64,000 nt of DNA, taken from Maribellus sp. CM-23 (lineage in GTDB: Bacteria; Bacteroidota; Bacteroidia; Bacteroidales; Prolixibacteraceae). The stretch is taken from the NCBI RefSeq assembly GCF_021354595.1, contig NZ_JADWYJ010000003.1, positions 186,001-250,000 of the forward strand, in the 5' to 3' direction. Each line of letters starts with the position of its first letter. Within the stretch, counting starts at the first letter, position 1. This document shows, piece after piece, positions 56,301 to 64,000 of this stretch. The position numbers were made by a program, and so were the translations under genes. The notes beneath the pieces are model-generated. The model searched no databases and was not told the DNA's origin. It saw only the letters and a list, made by a program, of their open reading frames with translations.

Positions 56301-59300
56301 TTAGAATGAGACTTGGACGCCAAAATTGACTACTCTCTGAATAGGATATCCTAATCCATTTCCTGCCATTTCAGGATCCCATAACTTGAATTTACTAAAC
56401 GTAAGGAGGTTGGTCCCACTTGAGTACAGTCGAAGTTTTTCGATTCCTGCTTTTTTTGTTAAGGTGTTTGGCAAAGTAAAACCAAGTTCTACATTCTTCA
56501 ATCGCAAGAAGCCGCCATCTTGCATAAACCATGTGCTTAGTACACTGTTGTTTGAATTGATTACCGGCGACAAACGAGGCCACAAAGCATAGAGATTTCG
56601 ATTGCTTTCTGACCAGTAATCATCGGCATAAACTTTTAGAAGCTGTTGCTCGTTAACAAAAGGTGCAGTTTTTTTTGTATCAATCCAGAACGACTCACGA
56701 GCTAATCCCTGAAAGAAAAATGAGAAATCAATATTTTTGTATCCAGTAGATAGTCCGAAGCCAAAAACAACTTCAGGTGTTGTAGGATAGCCAATCGGTA
56801 CCATATCTAATTCATTGATTGAGCCATTGCCATCAATGTCTTTGTATTTGATGTCTCCAGCCATTGCGTCACTAAATTGAGTAGGTGAGTTCTTTATTTC
56901 GTATTCATCAACAAATAGTCTTTCTGCCACATAGCCCCATTGCTGTCCCAATGAATATCCTATCTTCGATTTCCACGGAGTGTCTTCGTAAATTGGTTCG
57001 TCGTAAACAAGAAATTCGCTGGTTGCATATGTAAAGTTAAAACGTCCGGACAACCAAAAGTCATTTGAAAAATGTTTGTTTAAGTCCATTGAGAAATCAA
57101 TTCCTCGTCCTTTTGCTTCTCCTGTATTTGCTTTAGAAGCTGCCTGCAAACCCAGGGTTGAGGGGATGTGACTTCTGTTCATCAGGATGTTTGTACGATG
57201 TTCCTGATACACATCAAAGACAACATCAATCATTTCCAAGAGATTCATTTCAAAACCAAGATTGGTTTTTCTGGCTGTTTCCCATGTAATGTCCGGATTC
57301 TCGTACCTGGAAATACTAATCCCATTTTTGTAGTAATTAAATTCTGAGCCGAAGATATATCTGTTCGAACTCGTGTTCATATTTACTTCAGAAAGGTAGA
57401 AAAACCTGTCAGATGGAGAACCAATAGCATCATTCCCTACTAACCCTTCGGTAAATTTCAATTTGAACATTGGGATTATCTCTTTCAGATTTCCTGCCCA
57501 AAAGTTTTCTTTCGATACAACCCATCCCAGACCAACGGAAGGGAAGAACCCAAACCGGTGTTCTTTTGAGAACCTTTCAGAGCCATTGTATCCAAAGTTG
57601 GCCTCTAAAAAATACCGCTGTTTGTAAGCATATGTTCCACGCCCTGAAATACCCATATTGCGGAAAGCTAGCGACTGCTGCAACGAACCGGCATTCCCTT
57701 CCAGACGGTTCCGCAGATAAGCTACAAGCATCCCACTAACCGAATGATCACTTGAAAACTCATGTTCGTAATTGATGGCACCTTCCATGTATGTGTTCGA
57801 GGTAATAACCTTGGCTCCTTCGTAGTAATCGAGGTGCTCTTGTCCTGATTCAGGATTTACAGCCCCCAGTATATATTCCCCGGTACTCTTATCATAGCTG
57901 CCAACCGTATAATAGAATGGCTTATAATAGCGGCTCACGTCAAAATGAGAATAACGCGTTGTACTCATCAGGCCTCTGGCTTTTAGTCCATCTGCAATAA
58001 AGTTGAGATCTTGATGAGCTTCAAATTGTGCGATCATGGTTGAGTTTGTGTACTCCTTGTATCCTTTTACCATGTCAGCATAAGGGTTCAGGTAGTTTCC
58101 GTCAACTGTGTTCCCGAAAAGAATATGATCAGTTGTTTTATTCATTTCATCCGGCTCATAATATGCAGGAAACAAAACAGGATTTGTTCGCATTACCTTG
58201 TTGTATAAATCGGTACCACTATCCAGAGGTCCCGAATAATCATCAAATGTACCGTACAAACGTACAACAACCTCTGTCGTGTTTGTTACATTGATATTGA
58301 CGTTCGAGCGCAACAAAGTTCTATTGAGCTTGATATTGTTATTGAAGTTATTCTTTTTATCAACTTCCAGGATACCATTATCCCGGTTAAAAGTTCCGGC
58401 TAAATAATAACGAGCAACTTTTCCCCCTCCGCTAATATTAAAATTAAGGCGTCGGTTGGTTGTAAAGTTTTTAAACAACATGTTGTACCAATCAGTCGCA
58501 GGGTAGAGTAAAGGATGGACGCCCTTTTCGGTATTTTCGATTTTTTCTTGCGAATAAGGCAAAAGCCCAAGTGGGTCGCGTGTAATCACCGCTTCGTTAT
58601 GTAGCTTCATGTAAGTTATCGGGTCGGCTAGTTCAATTTCCTTGGTAGGAGCCGATATCGATTCTTCATAACGTATTGTTACCCTGGCTTTTCCTTCTTT
58701 TCCTTGTTTAGTTGTGACTAAAATGACTCCATTGGCTCCGCGTGCTCCATAAAGCGATGTTGCAGTGGCATCTTTCATAATAGAGAAACTCTCAATATCG
58801 TCTGGTTGAACCCGGGATAAGTCACTAGAGGTAACTTCTATGCCGTCTAGCAAGATAAGAGGGCTGGCAGTATAACCAAAACTGGTAACACCACGAATAA
58901 AGAAATCGGCAGTGTCGTCTCCGGGTTCTCCACTACGCTGGTAAGAAATTAAACCAGCCATTCTCCCTGCCAGAGCAGTGGTTAGGTTGCTGCTAGGTAC
59001 TTTTAGTTCTTCGGTTTTGATGGTAGAAATAGAGGAAATAACACTTTCCTTTCTTTGTTTTCCAAAGGCTACGATCGTAACCTCTGATAATTCATCAACT
59101 TTTTCTTTCATGGTCACATTGATCACTGTTTGCTCTCCAACATCGATCGTCTGAGATTCTAGTCCCACGAATGAAAATAATAGCTTGTCGACAGAAGCAA
59201 CTCTTATCGAGTACTTTCCGTCCAGGTCAGTAATAACCCCCCGGGTAACTCCGGCTACGGTTACGGTAACTCCGGGAATGGGAATCCCCTTTTCGTCGGA

Positions 59301-59474
59301 TACAACCCCCATTACTTCTTTTTCATTTTGTTGACTTACATTCGAAATTTTCCAGAAATCGAAGGGGGTCGAGAATGCATTCTTTTGTCCGACCAAAAGA
59401 ATCGCGACAATAAACATTGTGCAGCATTTTATATGCAGCAACTTGAAAATTGGAATCCTGATGTTTCTTTTCAT
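56301..59474 (-). CDS. susC: SusC-type TonB-dependent receptor (second PUL)
   Basis: A 1057-residue outer-membrane importer. After the signal (ending near NAFS, about 35) comes a carboxypeptidase-regulatory-like domain (about 54-122, with GIPIPGVTVTVAGVTRGV), then the plug (about 131-250, with FFIRGVTSFG and ATATSLYGARGANGVILVTT), then the barrel ending in VNFGVQVSF. Unlike the SusC at 5904 it has no STN domain, so it is not wired to a FecR/sigma pair; control must come from another type of regulator. It leads the four-gene surface operon. Confidence 0.97.
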   Translation of the reverse strand: MKRNIRIPIFKLLHIKCCTMFIVAILLVGQKNAFSTPFDFWKISNVSQQNEKEVMGVVSDEKGIPIPGVTVTVAGVTRGVITDLDGKYSIRVASVDKLLFSFVGLESQTIDVGEQTVINVTMKEKVDELSEVTIVAFGKQRKESVISSISTIKTEELKVPSSNLTTALAGRMAGLISYQRSGEPGDDTADFFIRGVTSFGYTASPLILLDGIEVTSSDLSRVQPDDIESFSIMKDATATSLYGARGANGVILVTTKQGKEGKARVTIRYEESISAPTKEIELADPITYMKLHNEAVITRDPLGLLPYSQEKIENTEKGVHPLLYPATDWYNMLFKNFTTNRRLNFNISGGGKVARYYLAGTFNRDNGILEVDKKNNFNNNIKLNRTLLRSNVNINVTNTTEVVVRLYGTFDDYSGPLDSGTDLYNKVMRTNPVLFPAYYEPDEMNKTTDHILFGNTVDGNYLNPYADMVKGYKEYTNSTMIAQFEAHQDLNFIADGLKARGLMSTTRYSHFDVSRYYKPFYYTVGSYDKSTGEYILGAVNPESGQEHLDYYEGAKVITSNTYMEGAINYEHEFSSDHSVSGMLVAYLRNRLEGNAGSLQQSLAFRNMGISGRGTYAYKQRYFLEANFGYNGSERFSKEHRFGFFPSVGLGWVVSKENFWAGNLKEIIPMFKLKFTEGLVGNDAIGSPSDRFFYLSEVNMNTSSNRYIFGSEFNYYKNGISISRYENPDITWETARKTNLGFEMNLLEMIDVVFDVYQEHRTNILMNRSHIPSTLGLQAASKANTGEAKGRGIDFSMDLNKHFSNDFWLSGRFNFTYATSEFLVYDEPIYEDTPWKSKIGYSLGQQWGYVAERLFVDEYEIKNSPTQFSDAMAGDIKYKDIDGNGSINELDMVPIGYPTTPEVVFGFGLSTGYKNIDFSFFFQGLARESFWIDTKKTAPFVNEQQLLKVYADDYWSESNRNLYALWPRLSPVINSNNSVLSTWFMQDGGFLRLKNVELGFTLPNTLTKKAGIEKLRLYSSGTNLLTFSKFKLWDPEMAGNGLGYPIQRVVNFGVQVSF

Positions 59475-59642
59475 ATATTATTGATTTAGCATTGGTTCTC
59501 TCTTGATTGTTTGTGTGCTGGGGGCTTCCTGGTTGATTGTTATGTGTTTTTACTTTGTTGTGTATTGAAATATAATTTTTATTAGTTAGTTATTTTTTTC
59601 TTCCTTGGAGTGAATTTATATAGGTTTTATGATTGAATCGTT

Positions 59643-59674
59643 CAAAACTAGTCATTAATATAATTTTTAGCAAG
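59643..59674 (-). promoter_or_regulatory. Promoter of the second susCD operon
   Basis: On the minus strand: CTTG (59671-59674, three of four to TTTG), 20 bases, then TAGTTTTG (59643-59650), a perfect TAnnTTTG. Transcription would start near 59636, giving a leader of about 160 nt before the susC start at 59474. Confidence 0.55.
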
Positions 59675-59699
59675 CAATATTTACTTTTTTTGTGATAAA

Positions 59700-60460
59700 A
59701 AATTTGTTTTTTTGGGTGTATTTACGTTTTGTTTGTGTTTAAATATTTGTTGTACAGATATTTGTGTTATTAATTCAAAATTAATCAAAAATAATCATGA
59801 TCGTTTTGTTTTTGTCGTGGTTTAGGACTGTTTTAATGCATCTTTTTGTGTTGTCGCGTTTGTTGTCGATTCTTGCGACTGCCTTTTGGCGTGTAGGTGA
59901 ATTCTGTTGGCTATTGCGATCTAATTTTGTGGTCTTTGGAGGGTGGAGTGTCGGTAGTTTATGAAAAAATAGGACAGAATTTACAAGATCTCTTTTCTTA
60001 GGCGTTGGTCGATGTTGTGTTTTTTGGGCAAAGTTTATTGGATGTGTGTTGGTTTTTGTGTATTTGATATTGATGTTTTATTGTGTTGATATGACGGGTA
60101 GAATTTTTTTATTGACTTCGGGTTTCTACTTGACTGACAGTGTTGTGATTTGGTCTTGAGTTGAGTGGATAGTCTTTTTTTTGTGGGGTTGCTTTGGCTG
60201 GTTGTGTTGTCGGGAGAGGTGTGTGGATTTAGTTTGCGACTTGTTTGGATTTTTTGTTTGATAATGATCGAAAGTGTTTGATTCTTTAGTGTGGTTGTTT
60301 GCTGTAGTGAAAATTGAAAACAACGAGGTGTTAGTTATGAAGATTAGGAGTAGCAGTTTAAATAAAAATGGTGAGGTGGTTAGAGGAAAAACAAATGCTG
60401 TGTATTTGTCTTTTAAGGTAAGTTAGTTATTGTTTGTTGAATTTGTAGGAGTATACAAAA
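59700..60460. other. G+T-rich non-coding tract
   Basis: About 750 bases, upstream of the susC promoter, in which the plus strand is visibly dominated by G and T with few C. No frame looks like a protein: the longest minus-strand frame (60126-60323) is low-complexity Asn/Thr/Gln/His/Lys. No convincing hairpins or RNA gene are seen. Confidence 0.55.
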
Positions 60461-60462
60461 TA

Positions 60463-60483
60463 TTACGCAAACGTTTGTTTGAA
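60463..60483 (+). promoter_or_regulatory. LacI-family operator, copy 2
   Basis: Exact inverted copy of the 21-base block at 51320-51340, core CAAACGTTTG at 60468-60477. Relative to its presumed target it has the same orientation as copy 1, which here points to the right, toward 61190. Confidence 0.72.
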
Positions 60484-60508
60484 ATATTGAGTGTTTGTTG
60501 TATTTTCG
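60478..60508 (+). promoter_or_regulatory. Candidate rightward promoter overlapping the operator
   Basis: TTTG (60478-60481), 19 bases, TATTTTCG (60501-60508; one mismatch to TAnnTTTG). The -33 box overlaps the operator, as expected for repression. The leader to the first gene at 61190 would be about 680 nt; in 60509-61189 I see no gene. Confidence 0.45.
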
Positions 60509-61189
60509 GGGTGATTTGGAGCTTATTGTGAGGTATGTGTACTGTTGTGTCTTTGAGTGGAGTGTGTTTTGAAGAGAGTGAGGTCATGGGCTTGGTGGAC
60601 AAGATTTGTTCAAACGTAAAGTGATTTAATATAATCTGTTAATGTTGTATAACTAATGTCTTGAAGAAAGACAGAGGAGGCTACGTGCGTGTTTTTGTGC
60701 ACATATTTCTATGGTTTGTTTGCACCGAGTATATCGAACCCATTTAAGATACAAGATTTCAAATAGTAGCTAATGTGTCTTTTGTGTTGCAATAATCTGG
60801 GGTCAGGTAAAAATGATATTATACAATGTGGGCAAGACTGTAGGGTTGGTGTGTGTAGATGAAGAAGGGAAGGAAAAATAGAATTCCCGATGAAGGATTT
60901 GTGATTTGAAAGTCGTGATCGCTATCTGCGGCTGGGATTATGGTTGCTTTTGCAATCCGGTGATGAATATGAAAAATATAAACTGGTTTTTGGTTAAAAT
61001 GCTGCAATTACGCGCATTTTTTCGAAGATGAGTTAATTGGTACAGGCGCTACCCAAAGTGGAGTTATAAAAAGGATGAACAGAGCAGACGATGTTAGCTA
61101 AAACAGTTTGTAGGTGAAATAGGGATGAATGGTTGCATGCAGTAGTTCGTAAGAAAGATCTTTATAATAAACCTTTATAATTAAGTAAT

Positions 61190-62398
61190 ATGAAACTAAG
61201 TCGTCGTAAGTTTTTTCAGAATGCTACAGCTGTAACAGGTGGAATTGTTTTATGTGGAGTTCACGGCAGTCATGGTGCTTCGGCAACTATGCCGGGAGTG
61301 ATAAAAATTGAAAAACCGTTCCATGGTGCTGTTTTAAACGTTCGGCATGGTGAGCAAGTTGAGGGAGGGTTGAAGGTGAGTGTGCAGGGAGAGGCTCCTT
61401 TGGATAGTAAGGTTACGGTAAATGGAGTTGAGGCACGGCGCGAAAAAAATAAATTTATGGCCGATGTGATTCTGCGTAACACTGAATCTGAGATTACGGC
61501 TACTTCTGATGGATTGTATGGGAATAACAAACATACAGTAAAAGTGGTATGGGATAAAAATTCATTCCCCCGTTATGGGTTTGAAATAGATGATAACATA
61601 TTCTTTTTTCGTGATATCGCTCAAAAAAGATATCGTTCACTGTTCGATAATTTTTACCTGGAAGGATTGCGGAAACTTCATCAGAAATATGGGACAAAAG
61701 TTCTGTTGAATATCTTTTATTCTGATGGTTTGGAATATGCAAAATCATCCGAGTTTACCCTGTCGCAGTTTTCCGATCGCTACAAAGGTGAATGGAGAGA
61801 CAATGCCGATTGGCTCAAGCTTACTTTTCATGCCAGGGCCAATCTTCCTGATTATCCGTACAGGGATGCTCCGGTGCAGAAATTAGTTAGTGATTTGGAT
61901 GAGGTGAGCGAACAGATTATCCGCTTTGCCGGTGAAGAAACCTATACTCCTCCCACTATTGTTCATTGGGGTATGATGTCGCCTCAGGCCTATGGGGCGA
62001 TGGCTGAAAGAAACGTGAAAGTATTACGCGGTTATTTCTTTCAAAGAGAGAATGGGGAATGGGATGTCAATCACGAATTGGATGCAGTACGATCGGAATA
62101 TCTCTCCCGCAATCATCAACTGAAAGATTTTGATAGTGGCATTGTGTTCTCTAAAATTCATTTAGTGGGTAATATCACTCCAATCGAAGAAATTATCCCT
62201 TCGCTTGAACCCTTGCTTGAACAGCCACATAGTGCTGAAGTTTTGGATTTGATGACCCATGAACAATATTTCTGGCCTTTTTATGCTAATTATATTCCTG
62301 ATCATTTCGACAGGCTCGACAGGGCTATTGGATGGGCTACAGAGCACGGCTACAAACCTGTTTTTTGGAACGACGGATTTTTTGGGGCGCCGGCATAA
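61190..62398 (+). CDS. Tat-exported putative polysaccharide deacetylase-like protein
   Basis: A 402-residue protein with a Tat signal (SRRKFFQ). Residues about 40-118 form an Ig-like domain (EQVEGGLKVSVQGEAPLDS), followed by a barrel domain starting with YGFEIDDNIFFFRDIAQ and including LNIFYSDG and LTFHARANLPDYPYRDA. The ID-D and FHARAN elements resemble the NodB-like/(alpha/beta) barrel proteins annotated as polysaccharide deacetylase-like, but the classical HxxxH metal motif is not clear. It may be a carbohydrate esterase or a glycosidase. The next Tat-exported gene begins 74 bases later. Confidence 0.72.
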   Translation: MKLSRRKFFQNATAVTGGIVLCGVHGSHGASATMPGVIKIEKPFHGAVLNVRHGEQVEGGLKVSVQGEAPLDSKVTVNGVEARREKNKFMADVILRNTESEITATSDGLYGNNKHTVKVVWDKNSFPRYGFEIDDNIFFFRDIAQKRYRSLFDNFYLEGLRKLHQKYGTKVLLNIFYSDGLEYAKSSEFTLSQFSDRYKGEWRDNADWLKLTFHARANLPDYPYRDAPVQKLVSDLDEVSEQIIRFAGEETYTPPTIVHWGMMSPQAYGAMAERNVKVLRGYFFQRENGEWDVNHELDAVRSEYLSRNHQLKDFDSGIVFSKIHLVGNITPIEEIIPSLEPLLEQPHSAEVLDLMTHEQYFWPFYANYIPDHFDRLDRAIGWATEHGYKPVFWNDGFFGAPA

Positions 62399-62472
62399 AA
62401 ACTTTTAAATTCACCTGCCTACATAAATAAATAACATAAAAACTGATTAATCACAAATAAAAACTAAATCAA

Positions 62473-63525
62473 ATGTCAAATCGCAGAAATTTTATCAAGC
62501 AAATGGCTGCTGCAGGTGTTGCTAGCAGCTTACCATCTTTTCTTTTAGCGCAGCAAAACTCGCCCCAAGACAAAATATGGGCGAACCTGTTACATCTGAG
62601 TTATAACATGTGGGAAGACAATGTTTCGTTGAAATACAGGGATGAAAATTATAAGTGCACTACCTGTCAGGAAGCTCGGGAGTGGGCACATCCTTACAGG
62701 TCGTCCCTTACTTTTGATGATGCCGTATGGGATGCATTGTTAACTGAGATGGCGGCTGTTGGAATGAATATGGTTATCATAGATCTTGGAGATGCAGTTA
62801 AATATGAAAGCCATCCTGAAATTGCTGTAAAAAATGCCTGGACAACGGAAAAGCTAAGATCAGAACTGGTTAAAATAAGAAAGTTGGGTCTGGAGCCTAT
62901 CCCGAAGCTTAATTTTGCAACTACTCACGATGTGTGGATGGGGGAATATTCTCGAATGGTCTCAACGAGTAAATATTATGAGGTATGCCGCAATCTTATC
63001 GGCGAGGTAATAGAGTTATTTGATTATCCTCGTTTCTTTCACTTGGGAATGGATGAGGAGACGCCTGATTACCAAGGAAGGTTCGATCATGTTACTGTAC
63101 GTCAGAATGATCTTTGGTGGGGAGATCTCTATTTCTATTTAGGAGAAGTCGAGAAGAAGGGGGTGCGTTCGTGGATATGGTCGGATTATGCCTGGCATCA
63201 TCCTGAACGCTTTTTTAAGAAAATGCCAAAATCCGTACTTCAGAGTAACTGGTATTACGGGGCAAGCTTGGAAGAGGAAAAAACGAAAAGTTATGTGAAG
63301 CTATACAATGATTTGGAAGCGCATGGTTATGATCAGGTACCGACAGGCAGTAATCATTACAATGATGAAAACATGGAAGCAACTGTGGATTATTGTAGAA
63401 AGGTGATAGATCCTTCCAGATTGTATGGTTTTATGACAGCTGCCTGGCGGCCTACGATGTCACCTTGTCTCGACAGGCATAAAGAAGCCATCGCTCAAAT
63501 CGAGAGGGCAATGAAAAAGTTTTAA
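62473..63525 (+). CDS. Tat-exported TIM-barrel protein with GH20-like DE motif
   Basis: A 350-residue protein with a Tat signal (NRRNFIK, cleavage near LLAQ). The body reads as a TIM barrel: NMVIIDLGDAVKY, LEPIPKLNFATTHDVW, and FFHLGMDEETPDY. The Asp194-Glu195 pair in HLGMDEE looks like the catalytic DE pair of family 20 hexosaminidases (HxGxDE), but the remaining GH20 landmarks are not evident. WIWSDYAWHHPERF and YGFMTAAWRPT could be late barrel strands. I take it as a putative glycosidase of an unassigned family, possibly acting on an N-acetylated sugar. Confidence 0.75.
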   Translation: MSNRRNFIKQMAAAGVASSLPSFLLAQQNSPQDKIWANLLHLSYNMWEDNVSLKYRDENYKCTTCQEAREWAHPYRSSLTFDDAVWDALLTEMAAVGMNMVIIDLGDAVKYESHPEIAVKNAWTTEKLRSELVKIRKLGLEPIPKLNFATTHDVWMGEYSRMVSTSKYYEVCRNLIGEVIELFDYPRFFHLGMDEETPDYQGRFDHVTVRQNDLWWGDLYFYLGEVEKKGVRSWIWSDYAWHHPERFFKKMPKSVLQSNWYYGASLEEEKTKSYVKLYNDLEAHGYDQVPTGSNHYNDENMEATVDYCRKVIDPSRLYGFMTAAWRPTMSPCLDRHKEAIAQIERAMKKF

Positions 63526-63540
63526 TCGGCAATTGTTCTA

Positions 63541-63621
63541 AATCACTGGTGTCCGGGGAAGATCTTTTCAGACCCCATGTTTAGACTTCACCTCTCAGTT
63601 TTCTCCCGGGCATCAGTGATT
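63541..63621. repeat. 17-bp inverted repeat with 47-base spacer
   Basis: Arms 63541-63557 and 63605-63621 pair over 17 positions (two G-T pairs), e.g. AATCACTG with CAGTGATT and CCGGG with CCCGG. It may be a terminator-like hairpin for the two-gene operon or a remnant of a mobile element; no T-run follows. Confidence 0.55.
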
Positions 63622-63706
63622 GCTGGTAAGAAAAGAATGCTTTTTTGTCGTTGCAGATAAGATATTCTTTGCTTAAAAATAATAATATAAAAAATTCTGA
63701 AAAATA

Positions 63707-64000
63707 ATGAAAGCAACTACTGTTCGTGTTATTGGCGTATTTCTTTTGATGGTTTTAACTTCCGGATATTTGTTTGCTCAGGAGGGTGACGAAAAAGTTC
63801 ATTACCGCCAGATTTCAGTCGAAGATTATAAAGATAAGATAGAGGGAGCCTGGCTGGGGCAGGCCATTGCTGCCATGTGGGGCTTCCCCACCGAGAGCAA
63901 ATGGCAGGGGGAGATTGTTCCTTTCGACCTGTAGGATTGGTACCGCCAAATAACGCCGGCTGAATCTGTTCCTGCGGGTGTTACGGAGCAGGAAAGAAGA
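63707..64000 (+). pseudogene. ADP-ribosylglycohydrolase-fold gene with in-frame stop, cut by window edge
   Basis: After a signal peptide (ending near LFAQ) the protein starts with the family opening KIEGAWLGQAIAAMWGFPTESKWQGE, here split by position 45-70, matching the lipoprotein at 37664. Residue 76 is TAG (63932-63934), but the same frame continues open to the window end for 22 more codons (DWYRQITPAESV and on) with plausible coding sequence. This could be a nonsense mutation, a sequencing error or, less likely, readthrough. The remainder lies outside the window. Confidence 0.65.

Noticed and set aside
60126..60323. Minus-strand open frame of 65 codons in the G+T-rich tract
   Set aside because: Its Asn/Thr/Gln/His/Lys-rich translation simply mirrors the A+C bias of that strand; no start signal or conserved motif.

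Overview
The window looks like a piece of a Bacteroidetes chromosome, most likely a marine or sediment Bacteroidales/Marinilabiliales-type polysaccharide degrader (inference from gene content only). The signs are two SusC/SusD pairs, a FecR-type anti-sigma gene, many lipoprotein glycosidases, fused FeoA-FeoB, Bacteroidetes-type promoter boxes (TAnnTTTG) and few strong Shine-Dalgarno sites. No rRNA, CRISPR array, transposase or phage gene was found.

Region 1 (1-3850) is housekeeping: a ferrous iron transporter on the minus strand, an unknown protein overlapping a thiamine-binding-family protein, and tRNA-Arg(ACG) with its own promoter and terminator.

Region 2 (4101-37242, all plus strand) is a large polysaccharide utilization locus (PUL). 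An ECF sigma factor, a FecR anti-sigma factor and a SusC with an STN signalling domain form its control module. SusD, two GH92, a sialidase-fold protein, GH31, GH9, GH2, a (alpha/alpha)-barrel protein and two tandem beta-helix (GH28-like) proteins are the degradative part. A heme-motif/TPR protein, a FucP-like permease, a ROK sugar kinase, a GmhA-like isomerase and a YhhN membrane protein sit in the middle, suggesting uptake, phosphorylation and isomerisation of a released sugar. The mix points to a mannose-containing heteroglycan, but the substrate cannot be named from sequence.

Region 3 (37664-59474, minus strand) is a second PUL. SusC, SusD and two discoidin-like surface lipoproteins are followed by a sialidase-fold lipoprotein behind a LacI-type operator, then by a tight seven-gene operon (49918 to 40309): DegT aminotransferase, ceramidase-like amidase, beta-propeller lipoprotein, Gfo/Idh oxidoreductase, a second DegT, a second ceramidase-like amidase and a second Gfo/Idh. 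Both aminotransferases and both oxidoreductases carry Tat signals. Together these could N-deacylate, transaminate and reduce an N-acyl amino sugar or cyclitol outside the cytoplasm; this is the most unusual system in the window. GH16 and an exported ADP-ribosylglycohydrolase-fold lipoprotein follow after a terminator.

Region 4 (59475-64000) begins with about 1.7 kb without genes, including a strongly G+T-rich stretch and a second exact copy of the LacI-type operator oriented toward the right. Two Tat-exported putative carbohydrate-active proteins follow, then a long inverted repeat, then the start of another ADP-ribosylglycohydrolase-fold gene interrupted by an in-frame TAG and cut by the window edge.
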